From: CAZYFH01 sp965197395
GTDB taxonomy: Bacteria; Acidobacteriota; Vicinamibacteria; Vicinamibacterales; UBA8438
Length of the DNA: 64,000 nt
Direction of reading: 5' to 3'
NCBI GenBank assembly: GCA_965197395.1
Contig: CBDANB010000007.1
Location: forward strand, 682,001-746,000
Numbering within the stretch: the first letter of the stretch is position 1; every line of letters begins with the position of its first letter. The position numbers were made by a program, and so were the translations under genes. The notes below the pieces were generated by a model. The model was not told the DNA's origin. It searched no databases and saw only the letters and a list, made by a program, of their open reading frames with translations. Of the stretch, positions 42,553 through 51,060 are shown in pieces.

Positions 42553-43586
42553 ACATGGTGAGAGATCCAGTCCGGCGCGCACGGGGGCAGGTGTTGGCGT
42601 GGGTCGCCGCGAGTGCCCTCCCGGTGACCGCCGTCGCCCACGAGGTGCGGCCCGCCTATCTCCAGCTCACCGAACTGTCCGCCGGACGCTTCGAGGTGGT
42701 ATGGAAGCAGCCGGTGATACCCGGCTCCGAGCCCGGTCTGGCGAGACGCCTTCCGCTCGATCCGAGGTTTCCGGCGTGGTGTCACGAGCGGGAGCGGGCC
42801 TTGCCGGAGCTGACCGACTCCGCGTTGCTCGAGCGGTGGGTGCTCGTCTGCGGCGAGGACGGGCTGTTGGGGGCGGAGCTGGAAATCGCCGGCTTGCCGC
42901 GGACGCTGACCGACGTCATGCTCCGCGTGGGCCTGCTCGACGGCGACACGCATAATCTCCTCCTCACGCCAGAGGCGCCACGGGTCACGCTGTCTCCCGA
43001 CGCCGGCAAGGCCCTGGCCGTGCCTGCCTACTTACGACTTGGCGTCGAGCACCTGCTCTTCGGGCTCGATCACCTCCTTTTCGTGGTCGGCCTCATGTGC
43101 TTCGTGCGCCGCCCGCGCCACCTGGTGCAGGTGATCACCGCCTTCACGGTGGCGCACAGCATTACCCTTGCGTTCTCGACCCTCGGCGTGCTGGCGCTGC
43201 CGCAGCGACCGGTGGAGGCGGTCATCGCGCTGAGCATTCTGTTTCTCGCCGTGGAGCTGACGCGCGGGGTCGACGCCGAGCGCTCCCTGATGGCGCGATC
43301 ACCCTGGGTGATCGCCTTCGGGTTCGGTCTGCTGCACGGCTTCGGTTTCGCAGGGGCGCTCGCCGAAATCGGACTCCCAGAACAGGCGCGAGCGATCGCG
43401 TTGTTGCTGTTCAACGTCGGCGTCGAGATCGGCCAGCTCCTGATCGTCGGGCTGCTGATGACGCTGCTGCAGCTCCTCCGGGCCACGCGGGTCCCAGTGC
43501 CGGCCGCCGCGGTCCAGCTGCCGATCTACGTCATCGGCATAGTGTCGGCCTACTGGGTCGTGGAGCGGATCGTGTCGATGGGGTAA
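42549..43586 (+). CDS. HupE/UreJ-family membrane protein
   Basis: 345 residues from the GTG at 42549, whose GTGA overlaps the parvulin stop; an ATG at 42555 is also possible. After a signal peptide (VLAWVAASALPVTAVAHEVR) comes a periplasmic beta domain (about 30-155), then about six membrane helices with GVEHLLFGLDHLLFVVGLM, TVAHSITLAFSTLG, GFGLLHGFGFAGALAEIGLP and FNVGVEIGQLL. The His, Asp and Glu in these helices resemble nickel/cobalt-carrier-like HupE/UreJ proteins. No hydrogenase or urease genes are nearby, so the role is likely different. It shares a unit with parvulin and DUF3604. Confidence 0.82.
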   Translation: MNMVRDPVRRARGQVLAWVAASALPVTAVAHEVRPAYLQLTELSAGRFEVVWKQPVIPGSEPGLARRLPLDPRFPAWCHERERALPELTDSALLERWVLVCGEDGLLGAELEIAGLPRTLTDVMLRVGLLDGDTHNLLLTPEAPRVTLSPDAGKALAVPAYLRLGVEHLLFGLDHLLFVVGLMCFVRRPRHLVQVITAFTVAHSITLAFSTLGVLALPQRPVEAVIALSILFLAVELTRGVDAERSLMARSPWVIAFGFGLLHGFGFAGALAEIGLPEQARAIALLLFNVGVEIGQLLIVGLLMTLLQLLRATRVPVPAAAVQLPIYVIGIVSAYWVVERIVSMG

Positions 43587-43641
43587 TCCGCCGGGCGTGT
43601 CGTCGGAAACCGGCCGACACGTCCCGAGAAAGGAGTCTGGG

Positions 43642-45636
43642 GTGAAGACCGTCCAACTCGGTGTCTGCGTGGCGACCCTCGTCACCCTCGCCTGCGGTCC
43701 GGCCGGCGAGTCGCCGGCTGGACGCCCGCCCACCGTGACCTCTGTCGAGTGGACCCCGCCGAGCGCCCCCGCGCCGCAGACGGCCCCGGCCTTGCGGGAG
43801 CCGTGCACCCACCGCGACCCGCTCCGTCAAGCCTTCTTCGGCGACCTGCACACGCACACCGCCTTCTCGCTGGATGCGCTGGGTCGGGGCGGCTTTCAGA
43901 CACCCGACGACGCCTACCGGTTCGCCCGCGGCGAGGCGATCGGCCTGAGTCCGCTCGACGACCAGGGCCGCCCGACCCGCACCGCCAGCCTGGCTCGCCC
44001 GCTCGACTTCGCCGCCGTCACGGATCACTCCGAGTGGCTGGGAGAAGTCGCGGTCTGCACCGACCCGTCGTCACCGGTCTACGACGAACCGGCCTGCCGG
44101 GGCGCACGGCCCGGCGGCACCGACGCCGAGCGCGCCGCCTGGGGCGAACAACGCCGCGCCGGGCGTGGTCCCGTCGTCTGCGGCGACGACGGCCGCCGCT
44201 GTCGCGACGGGCTCGTGACCGCCTGGGGCGAGACCCGGGCCGCGGCCGAGCGCCATTACGACCGGTCCAGCGACTGCGCGTTCACCACGTTCCACGCGTG
44301 GGAGTACAGCCGGGCGCCGAACCTCTCCAAGGTGCACCGCAACGTGATCCTCCGCAACGAGATCGCGCCCGAGCTGCCGATCTCCTGGATCGACGCGGCG
44401 CAGCCGGAAGACCTCTGGACGAGACTCAAGCAGCGGTGCAACGACACCGGCACCGGGTGCGAGGCGCTGACCATCCCGCACAACCCGAACATCTCCAACG
44501 GGCAGATGTTCACCCTCGACTGGGGCAACGCGTCGATCGATCAGCAGCGCGCCCGCGCCACGCTGCGGGCCGAAATGGAGCCGCTCGTGGAGATGATGCA
44601 GGCCAAGGGCGAATCCGAGTGTCGGCGCGGCATGTGGGGCGTGGTCGGGGGCGAGGACGAGCTCTGCGACTTCGAGAAGGTGCGGTTCATCGACGGCCTG
44701 CCGCCGCCCGATTGCGAAGACGGCGTCGGCGCCGGCGCTCTGCGGGGCCAGGGCTGCCAGTCGCGGCTCGACTTCGTCCGGTACGCGCTCATCGAGGGAC
44801 TCGCCCAGGAGGAGCGTCTGGGGATCAACCCGCTGCAACTCGGCTTGATCGGCAGCACCGACGGCCACAACGGCGCTCCCGGCGATACCGACGAGTACGA
44901 CTACCAGGGCCACAACTCGAACGTCGACGCCGATCTCGAGAAACGGCTCACGACACCCGCCTACGCGCCGCACAAGCTTCGCAATCCCGGAGGGCTGATC
45001 GGCGTCTGGGCCGAAGAGAACTCCCGGGACTCGCTGTTCGACGCCATGCGCCGCAAGGAGACCTTCGGGACGAGCGGCGTCCGGATCCAGGTGCGGCTGT
45101 TCGGGGGCTGGGATCTCCCCGACCTGTGCTCGAGTCGCGACATGATCGCCGAGGCCTACGACACCGGGGTGCCGATGGGCAGTGTGCTGCCGCCCCGCGA
45201 CGGGGCGACGGCGCCGCGGCTCTTCGTGACGGCGCTCGCCGACCCCGGGACCAGCGACCATCCGGGCACGCCACTCCAGCGCATTCAGATCGTCAAGGGC
45301 TGGGTCGGCGACGACGGCCTGTTCTACGAAACGGTCTACGACGTCGCCGGCAACGCCGACAACGGCGCCAGCGTCTCGAGGGACACGTGCGAACGCCAGG
45401 GCGACGGGGCGGGGTCGCTGTGCGCCGTCTGGACCGACCCCGATTTCGATGCGTCACGGTCGGCGGTCTACTACGCGCGGGTGCTGGAGAATCCGAGCTG
45501 TCGCTGGAACGCGTGGCAGTGCGCCGCCGTCCCCCCGGACCAGCGTCCCACGGCGTGCGCCGATCCTGACGTGCCGTGGCAGATTCAGGAGCGCGCCTGG
45601 ACCTCGCCCCTCTGGTATCGGGCCACCGATCAGTAG
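43642..45636 (+). CDS. DUF3604 lipoprotein (PHP-like hydrolase)
   Basis: 664 residues. It starts with GTG at 43642 because AGGAG sits 6-10 bases before it and the product then has a lipoprotein signal (LATLVTLAC). DUF3604 motifs: FGDLHTHTAFSLDA (metal HxH), FAAVTDHSEWLGEV, FHAWEYSRAPNLSKVHRNVI, IPHNPNISNGQMF, GLIGSTDGHNGAPG and NPGGLIGVWAEENSRD. The layout resembles PHP-type metal hydrolases, but no substrate is established. Numerous Cys suggest disulfides in the periplasm. It lies 55 bp after the HupE gene; from memory the trio parvulin/HupE/DUF3604 recurs in other bacteria. Confidence 0.85.
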   Translation: MKTVQLGVCVATLVTLACGPAGESPAGRPPTVTSVEWTPPSAPAPQTAPALREPCTHRDPLRQAFFGDLHTHTAFSLDALGRGGFQTPDDAYRFARGEAIGLSPLDDQGRPTRTASLARPLDFAAVTDHSEWLGEVAVCTDPSSPVYDEPACRGARPGGTDAERAAWGEQRRAGRGPVVCGDDGRRCRDGLVTAWGETRAAAERHYDRSSDCAFTTFHAWEYSRAPNLSKVHRNVILRNEIAPELPISWIDAAQPEDLWTRLKQRCNDTGTGCEALTIPHNPNISNGQMFTLDWGNASIDQQRARATLRAEMEPLVEMMQAKGESECRRGMWGVVGGEDELCDFEKVRFIDGLPPPDCEDGVGAGALRGQGCQSRLDFVRYALIEGLAQEERLGINPLQLGLIGSTDGHNGAPGDTDEYDYQGHNSNVDADLEKRLTTPAYAPHKLRNPGGLIGVWAEENSRDSLFDAMRRKETFGTSGVRIQVRLFGGWDLPDLCSSRDMIAEAYDTGVPMGSVLPPRDGATAPRLFVTALADPGTSDHPGTPLQRIQIVKGWVGDDGLFYETVYDVAGNADNGASVSRDTCERQGDGAGSLCAVWTDPDFDASRSAVYYARVLENPSCRWNAWQCAAVPPDQRPTACADPDVPWQIQERAWTSPLWYRATDQ

Positions 45637-45763
45637 CGTCGATGTCGACGACCGTCGCTTCCGCGCGCGTCCCGGACGGCCTCACCGAGCAGATGTTTCG
45701 CATCCGCGGTATGGACGTGTTAACCCGGTAACCAGTTACAACTGAAGAAGTGGAGAGCACGAT

Positions 45764-46600
45764 ATGCGACTGGCTCCAGTAGTCCTTTCCCTGGTGATCA
45801 CGAGCAGCTTCGCAGTTGCTGTCGAGGCTGACATCCAACGGGACATCGTGTACGGACACAAGGACGGCATGGCCTTGGTCATGGACATCTATCAGCCCGA
45901 AGGTGAAGCGAATGGCGCTGGTGTGGCTTACTTGGTGAGCGCTGGATTCAATTCGACGCTCCGAGTGCAGGATCGTTACGAATTCAGGTTCATGCCCCTC
46001 GTGGAGGCGGGGTTTACCGTCTTCGCCGTGCGGCACGGCAGCAGTCCCCGGTACAAAGTGCCTGATGCATACAGTGATGTCGTACAAGCGATGCAGTTTA
46101 TTGGTGCCAATTCCCACCGTTTTGGAGTGGATGCCGACCGCTTCGGTGTGTTTGGTAGCAGCGCCGGCGGTCTCCTGTCACTCTTGGTGGGCCTCAACGA
46201 CAAGACAGCAGATGGAGCGGAGCTGTTTCGCCCTTCCGCCGTCGTCGCGTACATGGCGCCCTCAGCCGTGAGAGTCCGACAGGAACGAGTTGGGATAGAA
46301 TCTCGGCCAGGCCTGAGTGAACGGTCCCCAGCTTGGGGTTTTGACCCGGCATTAGCCGCCGCGTTGTCCCCAGTCAACCACGTGTCTGCCGACGATCCAC
46401 CGGTGCTTCTGGTCCACGGTGACGCTGACGAGGTGGTACCCATCAGCAACAGCGAGTTGATGCATGCCGCCCTCAATGACTTCGGCGTGACAACCAAGTT
46501 CGTCGTTATCGAGGGGGCCCCGCACGGGCGCTATCTCGGTGAAGGCGGGAGAATCGCTAGTTCCGCGATGTTGAGTTGGTTCCAGAAACACTTGCAGTGA
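45764..46600 (+). CDS. Exported alpha/beta-hydrolase (esterase-like)
   Basis: 278 residues. A signal peptide (VVLSLVITSSFAVAVEA) is followed by an alpha/beta-hydrolase fold: VYGHKDGMALVMDIYQPEG, FTVFAVRHGSSPRYKVPDA, FGVFGSSAGGLLSL (nucleophile Ser in GSSAG), LLVHGDADEVVP (Asp) and GAPHGRYL (His). It belongs with BD-FAE/carboxylesterase-like enzymes, substrate unknown. Base composition and codon use look less GC-biased than in neighbours (more A/T third positions), which hints at recent acquisition. GGAGAG precedes the ATG. Confidence 0.8.
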   Translation: MRLAPVVLSLVITSSFAVAVEADIQRDIVYGHKDGMALVMDIYQPEGEANGAGVAYLVSAGFNSTLRVQDRYEFRFMPLVEAGFTVFAVRHGSSPRYKVPDAYSDVVQAMQFIGANSHRFGVDADRFGVFGSSAGGLLSLLVGLNDKTADGAELFRPSAVVAYMAPSAVRVRQERVGIESRPGLSERSPAWGFDPALAAALSPVNHVSADDPPVLLVHGDADEVVPISNSELMHAALNDFGVTTKFVVIEGAPHGRYLGEGGRIASSAMLSWFQKHLQ

Positions 46601-46710
46601 CGGTGCTCTGCCCCCCGACACAGGTAAACAGAAGGTTGCCCAGGGGTCCATCGTGGGCGATCATGCGTGTAGAAGGATGCCCGCTGGAAGGCGGGTGGTG
46701 GAGGTATCCG

Positions 46711-48182
46711 ATGAGCCATCGACGTCTGGCGGCGACGTTTACGGTGATCGCGGTCGTAGCGCTGACGCCAATTGGCGCGGCTGCGCAGTCGACGAGCTCC
46801 ACTTTGTCGCCCCGAACGCCGTGGGGCGATCCGGACCTGCAAGGGATCTGGAACAACGCCACCACAACGCCCTTGGAGCGGCCCGACGACCTTGGGGGAC
46901 AACAGCTTCTGACGGCTGACGAACGCGCGGCCCGGGACGAGGCAGGAGCTCGAGCCCGGGAACAGCGGGGTGTGACCCCAGGAACGGGGGAGACCGGGTC
47001 CTATAACAATTTTTGGACTGAGCGGGGCAGCAGGTTGGCGCGAACGTCGCTGATCGTCGACCCGCCGGACGGTAGGCTGCCTCCCTTGACGCCAGCGGCG
47101 CACACCAAGCTGACGTCGCCCGAGGCGCAGCGGCTCGCCGATGTGAGGGGCGGACGCCTTCCAGCCGATTCCTGGGACCAACTCGACCTGAGCGATCGGT
47201 GCATTTGGTACCGGGGGATCCCCTCGTTACCCACTGGGTACAACAACAACTATCACTTCGTCCAGAACCCGGACTACGTGGCGATTCTCCAAGAACACAT
47301 CCACGACGTTCGCTTCATCCCCCTGGACGGGCGCCCGCATGTGACACAGGCCATTCGCCAGTATGCCGGGGACTCGCGTGGCCATTGGGAGGGCGAGACG
47401 CTCGTCGTCGAGACCACCAATTTCAACAACAAAGCCTTTATGGTTCCTCTCAGGGATCGGTGCAGCTTTGGCCGGTTCCATGGCTAATAAGTCAAGCATT
47501 GTCATCGACTTACGTGGCTGGAGAACACCGTCTGTATCTGGAGAGGAACTGCAGGCTCTCGGAAAGTCCGGCCCACGGTACACGGCGGAAATCGCGAGGG
47601 GCCTGCCAGTGCCAAGGGGCTGAACAGTCAGCGAGGGTTCGGCCCAGCGGTAAAACGTCGGCGAAAGTCCAGGCCGCGTTCCACGAGTGTTCATGGTTCG
47701 TCGCCCTGTAAATGCCAGCGCCTCAGCACCTTGAGGTGGGACCGGCTGCCGTCGAGCAGGCCCCCCACCAAAAGCGGGGCCCGCGCAGGCGGCCGTCGAC
47801 TGAGCGATAGACGACTTCACCGCTGATTCGCGGGCACGAACACATCCGCAGCCTCTTTCCACGGCGTGGCTGACCTGCTGGGGGCTGAATCGTGCACACA
47901 TTTGTGTGAGGAACCGCCTTTATCAGAAACTTCAACGCCGATCTCAGCGAAGCCTTGCATGTGGTGGAACGCTTCACGCGCACTGGTCCTACCACGCTCG
48001 ACTACGAGTTCACGGTCACCGATCCACAGACGTGGACGAGACCCTGGACGGGCTCCTTGCCCATGACGCTCAATGAGGGTCCGATGTTCGAGTATGCGTG
48101 TCACGAAGGGAACTACGGGCTGACAAACATCCTCGCGGGGTCTCGCGTTCAGGAGGAAGCGGCGAAACAAGGATCGAGGTAA
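46711..48182 (+). pseudogene. Exported PDLQGxW-family protein gene split by an insertion
   Basis: The ATG at 46711 (GAGG upstream) opens a signal peptide (FTVIAVVALTPIGAAAQ) followed by TPWGDPDLQGIWNNATTTPL, VDPPDGRLPPLTP, DVRFIPLDGRPH, YAGDSRGHWEGETLVVETTN and FNNKAF. At 47441 the sense stops. It resumes at 47924 with RNFNADLSEALHVVERFTR, YEFTVTDPQTW and MFEYACHEGN, ending at 48182. Removing 47442-47923 joins the halves in frame as FNNKAFIRNFNADL, giving a 329-residue protein like that at 8716. The gene is therefore broken solely by the element. As it stands, translation ends at the TAA just after 47484. Confidence 0.85.
47442..47915. mobile_element. 474-bp element with inverted ends and 8-bp target duplication
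   Basis: Both ends begin GGTTCCTC; imperfect terminal repeats extend to about 23 bp (17 matches). The 8-bp sequence GCCTTTAT flanks it directly (47434-47441 and 47916-47923), a target-site duplication. It holds no intact transposase frame; internal frames are short and unrecognised. It is thus a non-autonomous (MITE-like) or internally deleted IS. The end sequence and 8-bp duplication are consistent with ISL3-like elements, but other families with 8-bp duplications are possible. Confidence 0.8.
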
Positions 48183-48243
48183 GTTGAGACGCGCGTCACG
48201 CTGCCCTCACCGTCAGGGCACACTGGCAGAGCGGGTGAAGCAC

Positions 48244-51039
48244 ATGAAGCTGACGTCCGCTGTCGTCGTCACGATGGGTGTGTTCGTCGGTCATTCGGCC
48301 GAGGCGCAGACGATACCTGGCGGCATCGACACTCTCGTGCAACGGCTCGAGGTAACCGTCGCCTCTGGTGATCCGTCCCGCTATCTTGCCCTCATGGCTC
48401 CCGAGGGCGACCGTGAACAGGCCCTGGAGTTTGCCCGCCAGCAGATTCGTTCGGGTATCACTCGCGCCACGTTCCGGCCGCGTGCGTGGACGCCGCTCGA
48501 AGATGTTGTTCCGGGCGAGCCCTTCGGGTTGATCGTGGAAGCGTTGATCGAGACGGGCCCCGCCGCTCGCGTGGTGACTTGGGAACTCGCTCTCGTGGAC
48601 CCCGACCTCGAATCCCCAGCCGCCGCTGCCCGCGCCGGTCCAGAGTGGTCCATCGTGACCCAGAGCCAGCTCACCTTGGTTGATGGCTTGTACCATCTGA
48701 CTCTGGACTCGCAGTCGCAATTCACGGCCGAAGACCTCGTGATTGCGTCGCAAGACCTGGAGTTGACGCTTGAGCGTGGCACGGTCTTCTTCGCCAGAAA
48801 CCTGGAGGGTGTCACTGCTGCGGTGCTGCTCGGTGAAGGTCAGATGGTGTTCGAGCCGGCACCCGAAGCCGAGCGTGGGCAGGTCCGAATCTTCTCCGGG
48901 GAGAACGTTCTGCGGACGCGGTTTCGCGAGGCCTTCGTCCGCCTCAATCCCGCAGATCTGACCTCGCGATTGTCCATGAGCGCCCTGACGGAGGGGCCGG
49001 TCGTCTCGGAAGACCTGCGTCGCGCCACCGATGTCTTCCAGCGATTCATCAACGAAACGTTCAGCATCGAGCTCGGTGACTTGAGCGACGAGCCGTGGTC
49101 CCTCGCACCAGCGCGCGGAGACTTTCTCGCCAATGTCGAGACGCGACGATTCGGCGCGCTCACGTACTCACAGTCCGGTAACAGCGACGAGGACATCTGG
49201 GTATTCGATGCGGAAAACGAGCGCACAATCTCGTGGTACGCCTCGCCGGACAAGCTCGCCGCCAGAGGGTTCTACTACGACGAGGATGCCGGAACGCGCT
49301 ACGACGTCCTTGACTACCAGATAGAGGCATCGTTCGAGCCACGAGGAACGGCGCGCGGCTCCCTCATAGCGCGGCCTGTTCTCCGGGGCTGTTGGATCGA
49401 GGGGCGCGCGACGCTTCGGATCCGACCGCGCGGGGAACCGCTGTCTGACCTGACGCTGCGTCTTGCCGGGGAACTGGAAGTCCGATCGATCGGATCTCCG
49501 CGATTCGGTCCGTTGCTTCATTTCCGGCAGGCCGGTGTCGACAACGTGATCATCTACTTGCCGGTGGTGTTGCCCGAAGGCAGCGTCTTGACCCTCGAGG
49601 TCGCCTACGGCGGCCTGCTACCGGGCCAGACGCTGGACGAGAATCTTCTCGGCCACGAGCGTCCCGGCATGCCGAGAGGAGCGCTGGAGGCGATGCTGAG
49701 CCATGGGTCTGGAGCGCCCAAGTATCTGTACAGCAACCGGAGCTACTGGTATCCGCAGTCCACGGTCACGGACTCCGCGACGGCAACGATGCGACTCACT
49801 GTTCCGAGCGATCTCGGCGTGGTGGCCAGTGGGGACATGACCGAGGTCGCGTCGGCCGGAGCAGAGCAGCGGCGGTACACGTTCCTGGCACGTCAACCGG
49901 TTCGGTACCTGGCGAGTGTGATTTCGGAGTTCGTCGGCCAGACGACACCTCAAAGCAGTGTCACGCTCGACCCGGGCGCCATGGCCGCGGTCAGCAGGTC
50001 CGGGCCCGGCACCTTCTACAGCGGCGTGGCGCTGTCGGTGGCAACCAATCCGAGTCATCGAGAGGATCTCGAGCGTCTCTCCGAGCAGACGGCCGAGATC
50101 GTCCGCTTCTACGCTTCGCTCGTCGGCGATGTTCCGTTCGCCACCTTTACCCTGGCGGTGACGGACTCCTTTCTGCCGGGCGGGCATAGCCCCGCCTACT
50201 TCGCCATGCTCAACCGCCCGTTGCCGCGCTACGCGCATCTGGCCTCCTGGCGCAACGATCCTGTGAATATTGGGTCGTCTTCGTTCTTTCTGGCGCACGA
50301 GGTGGCCCACCAGTGGTGGGGACAGGCCATCGGCGTGAAGAACTACCACGAGCGGTGGCTGAGCGAGGGCTTGGCTCAATACTTCGCTGCCCTCAATGAG
50401 CAGCGCGAGAACGGCGACGAGGCCTTCCTAGACGTCGTCGAGAGGATGCACCGGTGGGCAATGAGATCCTCCGATGAGGGTCCTATCTACCTGGGGTTTC
50501 GGCTCGGTCATCTCGAAGAGGACGTGCGGGTATTCCGTGCGCTCGTGTACAACAAGGCCGCCCTCGTGCTGCACATGTTGCGACGGCTGATCGGTGACGA
50601 TGTGTTCTTCGAGGGCCTTCGGCGGTTCTACGGCGAGCGTCGTTTCACCAAGGCCGGCACGGATGACTTGCGCCGGGCGTTCGAGGCGGAGGCGGGCGTG
50701 TCGCTCGAACGCTTCTTCGAGCGCTGGATTCACGATACCGCACTGCCTCGGCTCGTGTTCAGCTACGGCACACAGCAGCGAGATGTCGCCGCCGCCACCC
50801 AGACGCGCGGCGGGGCGCAGGAGAGTCGCGCTGCTGTCCTCTTGCGGTTCGAGCAGACGCAGGAAGAGATCTTCGACGTACCGGTGACCGTCACGTTGCG
50901 GTACCGGTCGGGCCGATCAGAGTCGCTCGTCGTCAACGTGACCGACCGCGTTACCGAGGTCCGTGCACCCCTGTCCGGCCAGCTGCGCCGCGTCGAAGTC
51001 AACGAGGACCGGGCCGCGCTCGCGGAGATCGATCGGTGA
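48244..51039 (+). CDS. Exported M1-family zinc aminopeptidase
   Basis: 931 residues from the ATG at 48244. A signal peptide (VVVTMGVFVGHSAEAQ) and a roughly 380-residue N-terminal extension without recognised motifs precede the M1 region. There, LAHEVAHQWWGQAIGVKNYH and ERWLSEGLAQYFA give HExxH and the downstream Glu zinc ligand (about residues 686-710). An M1 beta domain (FEPRGTARGSLIARP, LPEGSVLTLEVAYGG) comes before it and a helical tail with FFERWIHDTALPRL after it. A GAMEN-type exopeptidase motif is not obvious, so substrate preference may differ. Periplasmic peptide breakdown is expected. It is convergent with the PHP-like gene. Confidence 0.85.
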   Translation: MKLTSAVVVTMGVFVGHSAEAQTIPGGIDTLVQRLEVTVASGDPSRYLALMAPEGDREQALEFARQQIRSGITRATFRPRAWTPLEDVVPGEPFGLIVEALIETGPAARVVTWELALVDPDLESPAAAARAGPEWSIVTQSQLTLVDGLYHLTLDSQSQFTAEDLVIASQDLELTLERGTVFFARNLEGVTAAVLLGEGQMVFEPAPEAERGQVRIFSGENVLRTRFREAFVRLNPADLTSRLSMSALTEGPVVSEDLRRATDVFQRFINETFSIELGDLSDEPWSLAPARGDFLANVETRRFGALTYSQSGNSDEDIWVFDAENERTISWYASPDKLAARGFYYDEDAGTRYDVLDYQIEASFEPRGTARGSLIARPVLRGCWIEGRATLRIRPRGEPLSDLTLRLAGELEVRSIGSPRFGPLLHFRQAGVDNVIIYLPVVLPEGSVLTLEVAYGGLLPGQTLDENLLGHERPGMPRGALEAMLSHGSGAPKYLYSNRSYWYPQSTVTDSATATMRLTVPSDLGVVASGDMTEVASAGAEQRRYTFLARQPVRYLASVISEFVGQTTPQSSVTLDPGAMAAVSRSGPGTFYSGVALSVATNPSHREDLERLSEQTAEIVRFYASLVGDVPFATFTLAVTDSFLPGGHSPAYFAMLNRPLPRYAHLASWRNDPVNIGSSSFFLAHEVAHQWWGQAIGVKNYHERWLSEGLAQYFAALNEQRENGDEAFLDVVERMHRWAMRSSDEGPIYLGFRLGHLEEDVRVFRALVYNKAALVLHMLRRLIGDDVFFEGLRRFYGERRFTKAGTDDLRRAFEAEAGVSLERFFERWIHDTALPRLVFSYGTQQRDVAAATQTRGGAQESRAAVLLRFEQTQEEIFDVPVTVTLRYRSGRSESLVVNVTDRVTEVRAPLSGQLRRVEVNEDRAALAEIDR

Positions 51040-51060
51040 GATCACTGTCGGACGGAGCGT

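Noticed and set aside
43749..45569. 606-codon alternate frame within the DUF3604 gene
   Set aside because: Arg-rich +2 frame shadow; the main frame has clear family motifs.
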